Positions 33,429-44,600 of a stretch of DNA of 64,000 nt are shown here, one piece after another (within the stretch, counting starts at the first letter, position 1; the number at the start of each line of letters is the position of its first letter). The notes beneath the pieces were generated by a model. The model worked only from the letters and a program-made list of their open reading frames with translations. It ran no database searches and was not told the origin of the DNA. Location: positions 1 to 64,000 of the forward strand of contig NZ_QFRA01000003.1 of NCBI RefSeq assembly GCF_003243515.1, written 5' to 3'. Source of the stretch: Corynebacterium kroppenstedtii (GTDB lineage: Bacteria; Actinomycetota; Actinomycetes; Mycobacteriales; Mycobacteriaceae). Position numbers and translations under genes: made by a program.

Positions 33429-34376
33429 GTGCGGTGGCCACACACTATCTGTTTATCATCCGGAACCCGCGTGTTTGTTCGCCCCGACGGGTGGCTACGC
33501 ATCGGTGCGGACACCTATACCGCGGTGGTGATTCCCATGGCCGACCGCCCCACCGCTCAGCGCGTTGCCCGAGCACTCCTCGCTTGCTCATCCCCACAGC
33601 CAACGTCGGCAATAATCAGCAGAATCGAGCAGGCGGTATCTCGATCTTTCGCGCTCACCCTTATCGACGAACTTTTGCGCACTCCCCTGCTGATCGCTGG
33701 GAATGTCCGGCCCGGGCAAAGCAGAACGAGCCTCGCTCCTCCGCACAGGATTATTGCCGTGGAGCCGTTGTCGCGCGTGCTTGGCGATATATTTCCTGGT
33801 CAGCCCGTGCTTTCACCCAGCATTGTCGAAACGACCGAAGGAGCACTGGCGTCCCACATGGGCTTGCCTGAGCTGCCTGAGTCGGATGAGCCGTTTGAGC
33901 CACGGAGTCCGGAACGCACCGTTCCTCGGGCAAGCATCGTTGCGGTGGCAACGCCGTCTCCTGGCCTGCTCGCAGCCGTCAATGAGCCATATTTATTCGT
34001 GACCGTTCGCGATGGTGCGCTCAGGATCGGCCCTACTATGACCGGAACTACGGCACGTCCAGCAGGCGAGGCCACCGGATGTCCACTGTGTATGCATATG
34101 GCGACGGTTTCCCCTGATCTTGTCGACGAGGCGATCTCTGGCCGCCGTACTGACACGCTGACGCTCACGCATGAAATGGACACTATCGCCCGCGGGATCA
34201 TCGCAGCGCAGTGGTCAGCGTTTAATGACTGGCTTGATGTTCCGTCGCTTCCGGCCCCACCGACGGTGGGTGCGTCGGTAAGTATAAATCCGCGGACATT
34301 GGAGGTTGTGAGGTCGCCGATTGCCAGGGACCCGCATTGCCCTGTGTGTGGCATTATCGGTCCGCGATGGCAGTAG
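33429..34376 (+). CDS. TOMM/E1-like protein with two Cys-x2-Cys pairs (Rv3196-like)
   Basis: 315 residues from GTG after GAGGGGGAG. The N-terminal part (VFVRPDGWLRIGADTYTAVV) resembles the winged-helix peptide-binding region of cyclodehydratase-associated E1-like proteins. The C-terminal half has VTVRDGALRIGPTMTG and two Cys pairs, GCPLCMHM and HCPVCGIIG, that probably hold one zinc as in ThiF/TOMM scaffold proteins. The nucleotide-binding GxGxxG of true E1 enzymes is not seen. No YcaO gene or precursor peptide lies nearby, so a housekeeping role is as likely as peptide modification. Confidence 0.65.
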   Translation: MRWPHTICLSSGTRVFVRPDGWLRIGADTYTAVVIPMADRPTAQRVARALLACSSPQPTSAIISRIEQAVSRSFALTLIDELLRTPLLIAGNVRPGQSRTSLAPPHRIIAVEPLSRVLGDIFPGQPVLSPSIVETTEGALASHMGLPELPESDEPFEPRSPERTVPRASIVAVATPSPGLLAAVNEPYLFVTVRDGALRIGPTMTGTTARPAGEATGCPLCMHMATVSPDLVDEAISGRRTDTLTLTHEMDTIARGIIAAQWSAFNDWLDVPSLPAPPTVGASVSINPRTLEVVRSPIARDPHCPVCGIIGPRWQ

Positions 34377-34395
34377 CAGTGCGGTGAAACCGGCA

Positions 34396-36558
34396 TCACG
34401 ACCGGCTGGTTACGCCAATCCTCCGCCTTAATCCGCAGCCTGATGTTGATTCAGCAACGATGCGGAGAATATCGTCCCCGTAGAGTTCCAGTTTCGCGGG
34501 GCCAATACCGCTGATGTCCAGGAGTTCTTCCGCGGTGGATGGTTGCCGCTCGGCAATGGCCATCATGGTGGCATTGCTAAACACCGTGTAACTGGGCGTT
34601 CCCTGCTGATGCGCCCGCCGCGATCTCCAGCGCTGCAGAGCGTCAACCAGCTCGGCATCAACGTCACCGCCACAATTGGCGCAATGCCCCATCACCTTCT
34701 CGGCCGGGGTTTGTAGCGTGGCCCCACACTCCGAGCACAGACGCGAACTACGCTTCCCCTTCGGCGAGTGGTCAGCCGAACTCTTCGACGTCGGCGCGAT
34801 GCCGTCGAGGAACCGCGTGCGTTTCCGAGACGCCCGACCCCCGGACTCGCGTGCCAGCGACCAGCTCAGTTGCAGATGCTCACGCGCACGGGTCACCGCC
34901 ACATACAGCAACCGCCGTTCTTCTTCGATCGCCGACGAACTCAGCGCGATAGCTTGCCGAATGGGCAGTGTTCCCTCCACAAGGCCAACGACAAACACGG
35001 CGTCCCACTCCAGGCCTTTTGCAGCGTGGATCGTCGCCAAAGTGACGCCTTCTACCCCAGCTGGGGGCCGGTTCGATTGGGCACGCTCGCGGAGGATGCT
35101 CATCACAGCGGGCATATCCGCGCCGGGCGAGGCGTGAACGATATCCACAATGAGGTGGTAGAGGGAGGACAGCGATTCCCATCTCTCGCGTGCCCTTTCA
35201 CCGGCGGGGGCTCGGGTGGACAACCCTTGCCGAGCCAAAACGGCCTTAATGTCAGAAATAAGCTCGTCGCCGGTGTGGATGGTCCCCGACTCCATATGGG
35301 CACTGGCCAGACGCTCTAATGCCGCCAGCGAACCGGTGATCTCGGCGCGGTCAAAGAAGCTCTTTCCCCCGCGGACATGGTGCGGAATGTTGGCTTCGTC
35401 CAGGGCGTGCTCAAACTTTTCCGACTGCGCATTGAGGCGGAACAGTATCGCTATTTCCGACGGAGGAACACCGGAATCGATGAGCCGCCGAATTCTGCGC
35501 GCCACGACGGCGGCTTCTAGAGATTCGTCGTCGAATTCTTCAAATACCGGTTCCGGGCCGGCGGGGCGTTGTCCTTCGAGTGTGAAATCAGCTGTTAACA
35601 CCTCGTCGCGTGACTGAGAAATGACTTTGTTAGCCAGGCCGACGACTTGCGGCGTGGAGCGGTAATCGCGCTGCAACCGCACGACGGTGGCGTTCTCGAA
35701 GCGCCGGGGGAAGCGAAGGAGGAACGACGGATCCGCGCCGGTAAACGAGTAGATAGTCTGGTTTGCATCTCCGACGACGGTGATATCATCGCGGTCTCCT
35801 AACCACCCGTCCAATACTCGTTGTTGCAGGGGCGTGACGTCCTGGAACTCGTCGACCACGAAGCTTCGGTATCTCGCGCGGAATTCTTCTGCGACTTCCG
35901 GGAGGTTTTCCATCGCGCCGGCAACGTAGAGCAGGAGGTCGTCGAAGTCGAGAAAGAAGCCTTCGGGTGTCGCTTTAATGTCTTCGTAGACGCGGTATGC
36001 GTCGGCAACTTTGTCTGCCGAAATGGGGGGTTCGCGGTGGAGTTGTTCGACGCGTTTTTCGTAGTCGGCGACGGAGATCAACCTGGCTTTGGACCATTCG
36101 ATTTCGCCGATGACGTCGCGGATGATGTCTTTCCCGGCTTTAATTCCGGTGTGGCGGAGTGCCCTGGACACCATACGGAATTTGTCGTCGAGGATTCTCC
36201 ACGGCAGGTCGCCGGCTATTCGTGGCCAGAAGTAGGAAAGCTGTTTGCGGGCTGCGGCGTGGAATGTTCGTGCTTGGACTGCGCCTGCCCCCATGATGCG
36301 GAGGCGCTCTCTCATTTCTTCGGCGGCTTTGGTGGTAAAGGTGACGGCGTGGACCTGTTGTGGAGTAACAAATCCTTGATTGATCAGGTAGGCAATGCGA
36401 TGGGTAATCGTGCGCGTTTTACCCGTCCCTGCTCCGGCGACGATGGCGAGGGGGCCTCGTGGGGCTGTTGCCGCTTCGTATTGGTCGGAATCGAGTTCCT
36501 CGAGTGAGAGGTTAAGGCGATTCTCTGCCCCACCGCGGGGGCCACGAAAAGAGGCCAT
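34396..36558 (-). CDS. uvrD2: ATP-dependent DNA helicase UvrD2 with HRDC domain
   Basis: Superfamily 1 3'-5' helicase of about 720 residues. Motif I AIVAGAGTGKTRTI, motif II FVVDEFQDVTPLQ, motif III VVGDANQTIYSFTG, motif IV LQRDYRSTPQ and motif V/VI LATIHAAKGLEWDAVFVVG and LLYVAVTRAREHL are all present. After these comes a four-Cys zinc element (LCSECGATL ... HCANCGGD) and an HRDC domain (YTVFSNATMMAIAERQPSTA, DISGIGPAKLELYGDDIL). This is the mycobacterial UvrD2 layout. The start at ATG 36558 is preferred because AAGGAG lies 4 bases upstream, inside the longer frame from 36573. Confidence 0.94.
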   Translation of the reverse strand: MASFRGPRGGAENRLNLSLEELDSDQYEAATAPRGPLAIVAGAGTGKTRTITHRIAYLINQGFVTPQQVHAVTFTTKAAEEMRERLRIMGAGAVQARTFHAAARKQLSYFWPRIAGDLPWRILDDKFRMVSRALRHTGIKAGKDIIRDVIGEIEWSKARLISVADYEKRVEQLHREPPISADKVADAYRVYEDIKATPEGFFLDFDDLLLYVAGAMENLPEVAEEFRARYRSFVVDEFQDVTPLQQRVLDGWLGDRDDITVVGDANQTIYSFTGADPSFLLRFPRRFENATVVRLQRDYRSTPQVVGLANKVISQSRDEVLTADFTLEGQRPAGPEPVFEEFDDESLEAAVVARRIRRLIDSGVPPSEIAILFRLNAQSEKFEHALDEANIPHHVRGGKSFFDRAEITGSLAALERLASAHMESGTIHTGDELISDIKAVLARQGLSTRAPAGERARERWESLSSLYHLIVDIVHASPGADMPAVMSILRERAQSNRPPAGVEGVTLATIHAAKGLEWDAVFVVGLVEGTLPIRQAIALSSSAIEEERRLLYVAVTRAREHLQLSWSLARESGGRASRKRTRFLDGIAPTSKSSADHSPKGKRSSRLCSECGATLQTPAEKVMGHCANCGGDVDAELVDALQRWRSRRAHQQGTPSYTVFSNATMMAIAERQPSTAEELLDISGIGPAKLELYGDDILRIVAESTSGCGLRRRIGVTSRS

Positions 36559-36598
36559 CCTTCTCCTTCCCATGGTTAGCCATCGTCATAGGATCCTG

Positions 36599-37741
36599 TT
36601 ATCTCTTTTCCGCCCCGGACTTGCACGGTTTCACGTTTTTCGCACTCGGATTGCGCGGGGTATTTCCCTGCCCATCGCTGCCTTCGGCGGAGTACACGCG
36701 CCGCACGTAGAGCAGCCGATCGCCCTGTTCGACGACGTTGGCTTCGGGGGAATCGATGCGGTACAGCTCACCGGACCGCACCACGCCGAGCACGATGTCG
36801 GAGAGGTTTCTGGGGTGGCCGCCGACTTCGTCGTCTCGTACGACGCGCTCTGCGATGGAGAATCCTTCATCGGGGCTGAGGAGGTCTTCCATCATTTCCA
36901 CAACGGAGGGTGTCATGGTGGCCAAGCCCAACATTCGGCCTGCAGTTTCGGAGGAAATGACAACTGAGTCTGCACCCGATTGCCGCACCAAGTGGACGTT
37001 TTCTGATTCTCGGACACTGGCCACGATGGTGGCGGAGGGGGCAATTTTGCGGACCGATAGCGTGACGAGGACGGCGGTGTCGTCCATGTTGGGTGCGACA
37101 ACCACGGACCGGGCTCGTGACACACCCGCTAGACGAAGGACGTCGGCTTTGGTGGCGGATCCGTTGACCGTCACAAGGCCTCTGTTTTCGGCGGCAGCCA
37201 GGGAGTCTTTGTCTGTATCGACGACGACGATCTGGTTCGGAGGGACCCCGTCCTCAACGAGGGCAGAGACGGCGGATCGGCCTTTAGTGCCGTAGCCGAC
37301 GACGACGGTATGGTTGCGCAATTGTCTCCTCCACCTTTGGATTTGTAATGCTCGACGGGATGCTTCGGTCAAGACGGACAGCGTCGTACCGACCAATAAG
37401 ACCAGGAATACGATGCGCATTGGTGTGATGACCAGGATGTTGACAATGCGCGCGTTTTCTGTGACGGGTGTGATGTCGCCGTACCCTGTTGTCGTCAACG
37501 AAACAGTGGAATAGTACAGCGCATCGATGAACGTCAGGTGCTCTGAGTACCCGTCTTTGTCCAACCAACAAATGACCGACGCCACAAGGAGCAGGACCAG
37601 AGCGTAGAAGAATCGACGAACGATCAGCCACCACGGGCTCAGCGGTGCTTGCGAGGGAATTCGGACGATGTTGACCAGCGCATGCACGGGCAAATTGTTG
37701 AGGGGTGCCTGGTCCCCGCGCACTTTGAAGCGCTCACGCAT
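36599..37741 (-). CDS. Two-TM potassium channel with RCK/TrkA-N domain
   Basis: 380 residues. TM1 FFYALVLLLVASVICWL and the pore helix with selectivity filter SLTTTGYGDITP come first. TM2 IVFLVLLVGTTLSVL and a cytoplasmic RCK domain follow, with the Rossmann start TVVVGYGTKGRSAVSALVED, the Asp pair VVVDTDKDS and AGVSRARSVVVAPNMDD. A TrkA-C-like end lies at about 290-345. It corresponds to Rv3200c and lies between uvrD2 and adnB as in M. tuberculosis, except that nudC is absent here. It probably gates K+ flux in response to a nucleotide ligand. Confidence 0.9.
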   Translation of the reverse strand: MRERFKVRGDQAPLNNLPVHALVNIVRIPSQAPLSPWWLIVRRFFYALVLLLVASVICWLDKDGYSEHLTFIDALYYSTVSLTTTGYGDITPVTENARIVNILVITPMRIVFLVLLVGTTLSVLTEASRRALQIQRWRRQLRNHTVVVGYGTKGRSAVSALVEDGVPPNQIVVVDTDKDSLAAAENRGLVTVNGSATKADVLRLAGVSRARSVVVAPNMDDTAVLVTLSVRKIAPSATIVASVRESENVHLVRQSGADSVVISSETAGRMLGLATMTPSVVEMMEDLLSPDEGFSIAERVVRDDEVGGHPRNLSDIVLGVVRSGELYRIDSPEANVVEQGDRLLYVRRVYSAEGSDGQGNTPRNPSAKNVKPCKSGAEKR

Positions 37742-37871
37742 TATGCATCACCCGCATGGCGTTTCGTTCTCCTTACTCGCTGGTGGTCGTTGTGCTGGTT
37801 TGGAACGTGGCTAATTTCAGGGGCAGGTGCAAACTATCCTCCCCCATTACGTCGCACGTTCACACGGTTAC

Positions 37872-40800
37872 TCACTGCATACTATCGCCAGACTGTTCAT
37901 TATCTGAGTTGTCCAGTGTAGAAAGGACATTCTGAGCAAGTTCGTCCGGGGATGGTAAGTCAGTGGGTTCGTAGGTCTCGTTGAGCCTGACGTAGTGAAA
38001 AGCTGCCCTGATAGTGGCCTTCGGTATGCCTGTGTCAGCTAACTGTCGGCGCAGGGCTTCTTTATACATCGCAAGTTGGATCTCTGCTCTTTTCATATCT
38101 TGACCAGTAGGTTTCTTACCGGTCTTCCAGTCGACGATGAACCATTCTGGTGTGCCATTCTTCTCGCTCTTGAAGATGGCATCCATGCGGCCACGGATGA
38201 AGTAGCCTCCCAGGTTCAGAGTGAATGGGCGTTCAACGTCCCACGCTGTTTTCCCAGCCCATGGTGACTTCATAAATGCTTTTTTGAGGCGATCGAGTTC
38301 GGGCTGAGAGATAGGAATATCGTCGTCGCTATCCTCCATTGCTCCTAGCAATTCATCATCGTCGATGAGCGCAGAGGCACCGCCCAGCTCTGCCTCCAAC
38401 CAGTTATGAAATGCCGTGCCTCTCTTGGCGTATGGGTTGGGTTTGAAGGGCACTGGCCGAGCACGACGACGCGCAAATGCTTCGGGGTCAGCTGACGCTA
38501 GCATCATTTCCGAGGTCGTCAACTCCAACCCGAGAGGAACATCGGTGTGGCTCGTGTAGGCGGCTCGTGCTTCTTCAATCAGTGCTGTGGTCTCATTTTC
38601 CCACGTGGCGGCCAAAGTACCGGGGTCCACCTGTGACGTGTAGCCCGTACCGGGGTCAGCACACTCAGCCTTGAGATCTTCCATAGCTGCCCGTACTAAC
38701 TCAGCTGCTTTGTCGACGGATTCACGACGCTCTCCTAGCGGATCGGATGGCCATATAGGAGCTTCACTCTGAGGTTCATCACTCACGGTCTCTAAAGGCG
38801 GTTCCGTGAGGTCGAGGTTCCACGTTGGGTGATCTCCACCGGAATGTGCTGTGATCCGAAGTGGCTCCTCTGCATGAGTTGCTTGGAGTTCTTCGAAACG
38901 CGCATTGACATCAATGCCCAATTCGCCTGCGACGATGTTCTGGACCTGAAGGAAGCGGTGTGACTTCTGAAGGTAGTTTTTGCTAGCCGGGTTAACGCTG
39001 TGCCCGGAAACAAGCAGTCGGCGCGCACTCCTAGTGATGGCTACGTAAAAGAGGAAATCAGAATCCCTTATGTCAACGCTCTCAATCTCTTTTTTATATT
39101 CTTTTTCTGCCGACTGAATGTCCTTCCATGTCGCCAGCTCGGTGTCCTTGAATACAGGGAAGCCTAGTGGGTTAGCGGGTGAACGGGGGTCGCCTCGGAG
39201 CGCGGAGGGCAGGGTTTTCGAGCTTCGCAACCACGTCCCGGTCCAGTTTCCTTTTTTCTTCCCCTTCTTCTGCTTCGAACCTGAACTTAGATCTGGACTG
39301 TTATACGTGGAGTCATCACAAAACGGAACAGCAACGACATCCCATTCCAATCCCTTCGCACTGTGAACAGTGAGAATTTGAACCTGATCCGAATGAACAG
39401 AGACTTCTCCGGCTTCTATAGTCGTTCCCGGTGCCTCATCCGCCGCTCTTAGGTACTCGAGAAATTCCTGTGCACTTCCCCCACGTGCTGTGAAGTCTTC
39501 GGCAACATCACGTAGTCGATCAAGGTGAATGGTTCCCGCAGCCCCGTCCTCGGACGGATCTTGGCGAGCAAGCACCTCAGTTCTGATGCTTAAGGTGCTC
39601 TCAATCTGGGCAAGAAGGTCCGGAAGCGGCACCGTCATACTCTGCCGACGCAGCCACCGCAGTTCAGCTGATAATGCCTGTAACCGCATGCGCCCTTCAT
39701 CGCTGAACGCCGATTCATTTCCCTGGTCTGATGATATTCCAAGATCCGCAATTGCATCAGCCAGACTAACTTCCGTTCCATCTCCCGGAAGTTCAAGCTC
39801 GTTAGCTTTTTCTTCAAATACTTCGATGGAATCAATTTCTTTGTGTTTCGATTTCCTCGTCCCGGATTGATTGTCGGATCCTCGAGCAAGGTCCTTGGCC
39901 CTGTTACTGAGGGTTTTGATATCCCGGGTTCCCATCCGCCATCGCGGGCTACTGAGCACTTCGAGCGTAGCTTCATCATCACTTGGATCAACCACTACTC
40001 GCAGTACAGACAAGACCTCCCTGACTTCGGGGATATCATAGAGTGAGTCTGGCGACATACCAACGGGAATGCCCCGCTTCATAAGAGCTTCAGCAAATGG
40101 GGTTATGTGGTCGTTTTTTCGCACAAGGATCGCGCCTGTAAATGGCTTAGTTGGCTCACCTTGTGACTTATTCTGCATCGCAGATCGGTATTCTTGTTCA
40201 AAAACGTCGGCAACCCACTCGACTTCATCGCGCTCATCTAGAGCCCATTTCACAGAGACGACCCCAGCGCTACCTTTTTTACCGCTACTCAACGTCGGTA
40301 CAAGTGCCGAAGAGTCAGCGTCAACAGCATCAAAGCCACGGCCTTCCCCACCAGACAAGGCATCGTGCGATACAGCATTGGCTAGTTCGAGTACTTCATC
40401 TGGGTTGCGAAATGATTGAGAGAGAGCCCTCTTTTCACAGGGGACAAGAACACCACCCTGATACCGGGGAAAATCATCCAGGAATTGATACAAGTTGCCG
40501 GGGCTTGCACCACGGAAACCGTAGATACTTTGCATGGGGTCCCCCACCGCTGTCACCCCAACAGGTTTATCGACTGAACCCGTGGCCTCTAAGTCAGGCT
40601 GAGAACCAAAAAGACTACTTAAAAAAGCATGCTGTGCGTAGTTGGTGTCCTGATATTCGTCGAGGAAAATAGCATGGTACCGCGTACGCAATTCCTGTCC
40701 TATCTCAGGATACTTTCGTACTAGCTGCGTAGCTTTTGCAGTAATCTGTCCATACGTCATCAACAGTTTGTCAGAGAGTCTCTTGTAGAACTCTTGCTGA

Positions 40801-41552
40801 TATTTAAGAAGCATCAAGCGATCTTGATGAGGTGTACAGAGTTTATTTACATCGCTTTTCAGCCTGTCACGGTTTGCACCGTGTGTGAAGGTAACGCCTT
40901 CTGCGTTCACGACGTTGTCAATAAATGCCTGGGATTCGTCAATCACTTGTTGAGGAGTCGCCAGGTGGTTGTCCATCGCTTCAGACAGCGCGAGCATATA
41001 TTGTCTGGCCGTCGATTTTGCCTGTGAAAAGCTACAGTCATCGGACTCATCCTCGTATCCGAGATCGCTGATGACGCGGTTAGCGGTTAACCATTGTTCC
41101 GGGCCATCAGCTACTTGAGCAGCTGGTTCGATAGGCAAGAGGAGACCGAATTCGTGAACGACCTTCTGCATAAAAGAGTCATAGGTGACCACCGTTTGCT
41201 GGATGTCCTGAATGTTTTTCCGGCGTGGGTCATTCGGAGGAAGGGATTGGATGAGGTCGCTCGCAGCCAGTTGAGTAAGACGATGGCGAATACGAGCATT
41301 AAGTTCACCCGCAGCTTTCCGGGTGAATGTTAAGCCCAGTATTTGATCCGTGGATACCCATCCATTAGCGACGAGAAAGACCGCACGCGCTGCCATCGTC
41401 TCAGTCTTTCCAGCACCCGCGCCTGCGACAACGAGCTGTGGCTCTAAATCTGCCTCAATGACAGCAGCTTGCTCGCGTGTAGGTACAGGGCGGTGTAACG
41501 CCTCAGCAATGTCTTTCGCGTGAAAATCAATCCCATCGGGAATGTGGGGCAT
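37872..41552 (-). CDS. adnB: AdnB, motor-nuclease subunit of the AdnAB helicase-nuclease
   Basis: About 1226 residues (ATG 41552; an in-frame TTG at 41579 is possible). AdnAB resects DNA double-strand breaks in actinobacteria. The motor has an intact Walker A QLVVAGAGAGKTETMAARA, LTFTRKAAGELN, Walker B AIFLDEYQDTNYAQH, TAVGDPMQSIYGFRGA, ILTVHSAKGLEWDVVAVPF and YVAITRSARRLLVSG. The C-terminal RecB-type nuclease has KRGTAFHNWLEAELGG, GRMDAIF, WFIVDWKTGKKP and AEIQLAMYKEAL with Asp, Asp, Lys and Gln in place. It follows adnA by 94 bases. In characterised AdnAB this is the lead motor. Confidence 0.94.
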   Translation of the reverse strand: MPHIPDGIDFHAKDIAEALHRPVPTREQAAVIEADLEPQLVVAGAGAGKTETMAARAVFLVANGWVSTDQILGLTFTRKAAGELNARIRHRLTQLAASDLIQSLPPNDPRRKNIQDIQQTVVTYDSFMQKVVHEFGLLLPIEPAAQVADGPEQWLTANRVISDLGYEDESDDCSFSQAKSTARQYMLALSEAMDNHLATPQQVIDESQAFIDNVVNAEGVTFTHGANRDRLKSDVNKLCTPHQDRLMLLKYQQEFYKRLSDKLLMTYGQITAKATQLVRKYPEIGQELRTRYHAIFLDEYQDTNYAQHAFLSSLFGSQPDLEATGSVDKPVGVTAVGDPMQSIYGFRGASPGNLYQFLDDFPRYQGGVLVPCEKRALSQSFRNPDEVLELANAVSHDALSGGEGRGFDAVDADSSALVPTLSSGKKGSAGVVSVKWALDERDEVEWVADVFEQEYRSAMQNKSQGEPTKPFTGAILVRKNDHITPFAEALMKRGIPVGMSPDSLYDIPEVREVLSVLRVVVDPSDDEATLEVLSSPRWRMGTRDIKTLSNRAKDLARGSDNQSGTRKSKHKEIDSIEVFEEKANELELPGDGTEVSLADAIADLGISSDQGNESAFSDEGRMRLQALSAELRWLRRQSMTVPLPDLLAQIESTLSIRTEVLARQDPSEDGAAGTIHLDRLRDVAEDFTARGGSAQEFLEYLRAADEAPGTTIEAGEVSVHSDQVQILTVHSAKGLEWDVVAVPFCDDSTYNSPDLSSGSKQKKGKKKGNWTGTWLRSSKTLPSALRGDPRSPANPLGFPVFKDTELATWKDIQSAEKEYKKEIESVDIRDSDFLFYVAITRSARRLLVSGHSVNPASKNYLQKSHRFLQVQNIVAGELGIDVNARFEELQATHAEEPLRITAHSGGDHPTWNLDLTEPPLETVSDEPQSEAPIWPSDPLGERRESVDKAAELVRAAMEDLKAECADPGTGYTSQVDPGTLAATWENETTALIEEARAAYTSHTDVPLGLELTTSEMMLASADPEAFARRRARPVPFKPNPYAKRGTAFHNWLEAELGGASALIDDDELLGAMEDSDDDIPISQPELDRLKKAFMKSPWAGKTAWDVERPFTLNLGGYFIRGRMDAIFKSEKNGTPEWFIVDWKTGKKPTGQDMKRAEIQLAMYKEALRRQLADTGIPKATIRAAFHYVRLNETYEPTDLPSPDELAQNVLSTLDNSDNEQSGDSMQ

Positions 41553-41646
41553 GGTAATATCATCCAATCTCTTTAACAACGGTGTTCATAAATATGGTTG
41601 ATGGAAAATGGTGCTAGGCATCGAAAACGTAGACCTCGGAATCGAG

Positions 41647-44600
41647 CTAATCCGCGTCTTCGATATTCGACGGGGTGAAACTCGGCGCCAATGCGGATTT
41701 TCCGACCAGTACACGGCTAAGGGAACGAGCGCGAGAGTTCTGATCTGATTGAGAATCAGAACTACCAGCGAAGTGCGGGCCCGCCATAACAAGTGCAAGA
41801 TCAACGAGCTGCCTAGCCCATGCGTCAACATCGTCGTTTGTCAACGGATCCTGGACAGTAGGCTTCCGCGGATTTTTATGAGGGTAAATAAGTTCAGCGC
41901 CTGCCATACAATTGTCCGCTGAGCATTCCTCCGACATACGAGAAGAAGACGGAGAGGACACAGAGCTGGGGGGGGTATTCTGCGGATCTATCGATTTGGC
42001 CACCGCGGTCTGATAAGTCTTGAGTTGTGGATTATCAGGTATATCCTTCGCTACCTGATTGCCTGTTTTGAAATCGATGATGTAGTACTTTCCCTCATCA
42101 CTAACTTCCAGACGATCAATTTTCCCCCTGACATAGACATCGTCGCCTGAGCTTGTCTGGCCGATGCGGGACTCAATTACTTGTTCAATGTCTGCGTGGC
42201 CGGTTACAGCCGCATATCGAAGATGTAGCTTTTCCACCAGACGGTCGAACATGTCCGTCCACTTATCGATTTGATCGTGCTTTTTCCACGTGAGAGTCCC
42301 TAAAAGACGAGGTACTGTCACTAAAAAGACATCGCGAACGTCCCCCTCATCAACCCCGCGCTCCATAGCCTCAGCTGCCATGTGGGTTAATGTGCCTAGC
42401 AGAGTTGCGCTAGTATCACGCCCTGCGGTTTCGACACTCTGCAGAAAAGCCTCAAGCGGGCATTCGAGGTATCTTTCCACCTGAGATGGACTAATAAAGT
42501 ACGCAGTCTCGGGGTCATGCAGACTCTCAGTCGTCGATAACCCCTGAACACCCCACCAATGATCAGGGTTGGCTGCTGTGATCACCGATTCCCTAGAGGG
42601 TGCATCACCCGCAGCTAAAGCCAGACGGGCTAGTTGCCGAGCAGCATGGTATCGCTCATGGCTAAGCGAGTCCTCAGACTCAACTACACGCCTAAGTTCG
42701 GCGATGAGGGAATCCGGTGATAGAATTCGTGGAAATTCGCACTCTGGAAGTACTGACAGCGGAGACTGAGTGTGCGGTCCACCACTGTTCTGGAAAGCTC
42801 TCAAATCCGCACTGTCGGAGGACTCAGCATCGGCCTCAATGTGCGAACTCGCTAAAACTTGATCGCCAGCAATCTCCTCCAAGAACCGAGAGCGTGTATC
42901 TGCATCGCTATGAACTGTTCCATCATCCGAAACATGAGGCCCTACAGCTGTTACCAACAAAGATCGACGTGCGCGTGTCACTGCCACCAAGAATAGGCGG
43001 CGCTCTTCAGCCAAACGATCGTCATACCGACCACGCCTATTCTCGGGGCGGCCTGGTTCAACACCACGATCTAGGAAATCAACAAATTCTTCTTGCCGAA
43101 AAATAGTTCCCGTCTCGGACAGCGACGGCCATACATCTTCCTGTAATCCAGCAACGACGACGGTATCCCACTCTTTTCCTACGGTGGCGTGGGCCGGAGA
43201 CACGTCGACCGCTTCTCGAACCGGACCACGCCTATCACGAGCCCCCGTCGGTAATTCTTGTTCCACGATAAATCGAACAAACGAGGTTATCGTGCTGTGT
43301 GGATGTCGTTCAACATAATCCCCAGCGGCATCAAATAAAGACATGACAGCGTCCAAATGCTGATCGGCCATCGATCCCACAGCACCGCCCCGTAGCGATT
43401 GATTAGCCAAAGCTTCCGACAAACCAGCTGCATCCCATACCGCCCACAAGATTGCCTCAACACTCTCACCGTCATGGAAAGATTTCTGACCAGCTTGAAT
43501 GACACTGCGCACCCGCATGATCAGATCTTTTTCCCGGGCAGTGAGGTTCTCTGTGAGATCAATAAGTTCACCGCCTAAGAGAATGAACCGCAGGGCATCA
43601 ATCGCGCGAAAAACCGAGCGGCCGTAATCTTCCTCGTCGGTCGTAATCATGGCCGTCAGCTCAGCCGATCTTACGGGATTATCAAACTCAACTTTCATGA
43701 ACCCACGACGAAGACCGCGCAAAATACGGCGGAAGGTAATTGGGTCCCCGCCACCGATGGGGCTGAGGGCCAGTCGTTCTAGCTCGTCGTTTGTAAGGTC
43801 TTCACCAACCGCGCACCTGACTGCTTGCAGAATTGCCCGAACCATCGGTTGTTCAAACAAAACGATCTCCGTAGGATCATCAGCTACTGGCACCCCCGCC
43901 GCCAATAGCCCCCGCCTCATCGGTGCAGCTTGACTCTTTGAACGAACAATAACGGCAATCTCTTTCCACGGAACATTATCGACGATATGGGCGCGCCGAA
44001 CGCGATCCACCACCGCAGCGACCTCCGCAGATGGAGAAACAAGAACCCGCACATTGGCCTCACCGAATTCGGCACTATGGTCGGATAACCGCTCGGCGTC
44101 CTGATGTCGAATTTCTTTCGCCCACCTTAAGCTTTCGGGGTGGCGCGTCGCGTCGGCTACGCGGGCAGCCAGTTCGGCTACCGGAGGAGCCAGTCGCTTA
44201 GTCCCCGGCAAACGGATAGTATTTTCTGTTTTCGCCAGCTTGTCCGCGTACGTCGTGCTGCCACCACGAAATCGAAACACTGATTCCGATTGCTCGCTAG
44301 CAACTAGCGTTAGTCGCGCACGAGATCGGAAACGTTCCACCAGCTCTGACGACAGGGGATCGAAGAACTGGGAATCGTCGATAAGAATGACATCGAAGTT
44401 TAACGACTCTGCTAATTCTTCATCACTGTCCAGGGCATCAACTGCAGCACGGACGAGCTCTGAGGCGTTAAGAGCATTCGACCCCATGAGGCGAGCCGTG
44501 GCCCGATACTCATCGTAAAAGTCAGCGGCAGCACTCCATTCATCTCGAGAACAGTCCTGGCCATACTGCCGAAGTTCCTTCGATGTGCACCCCCACTCAG

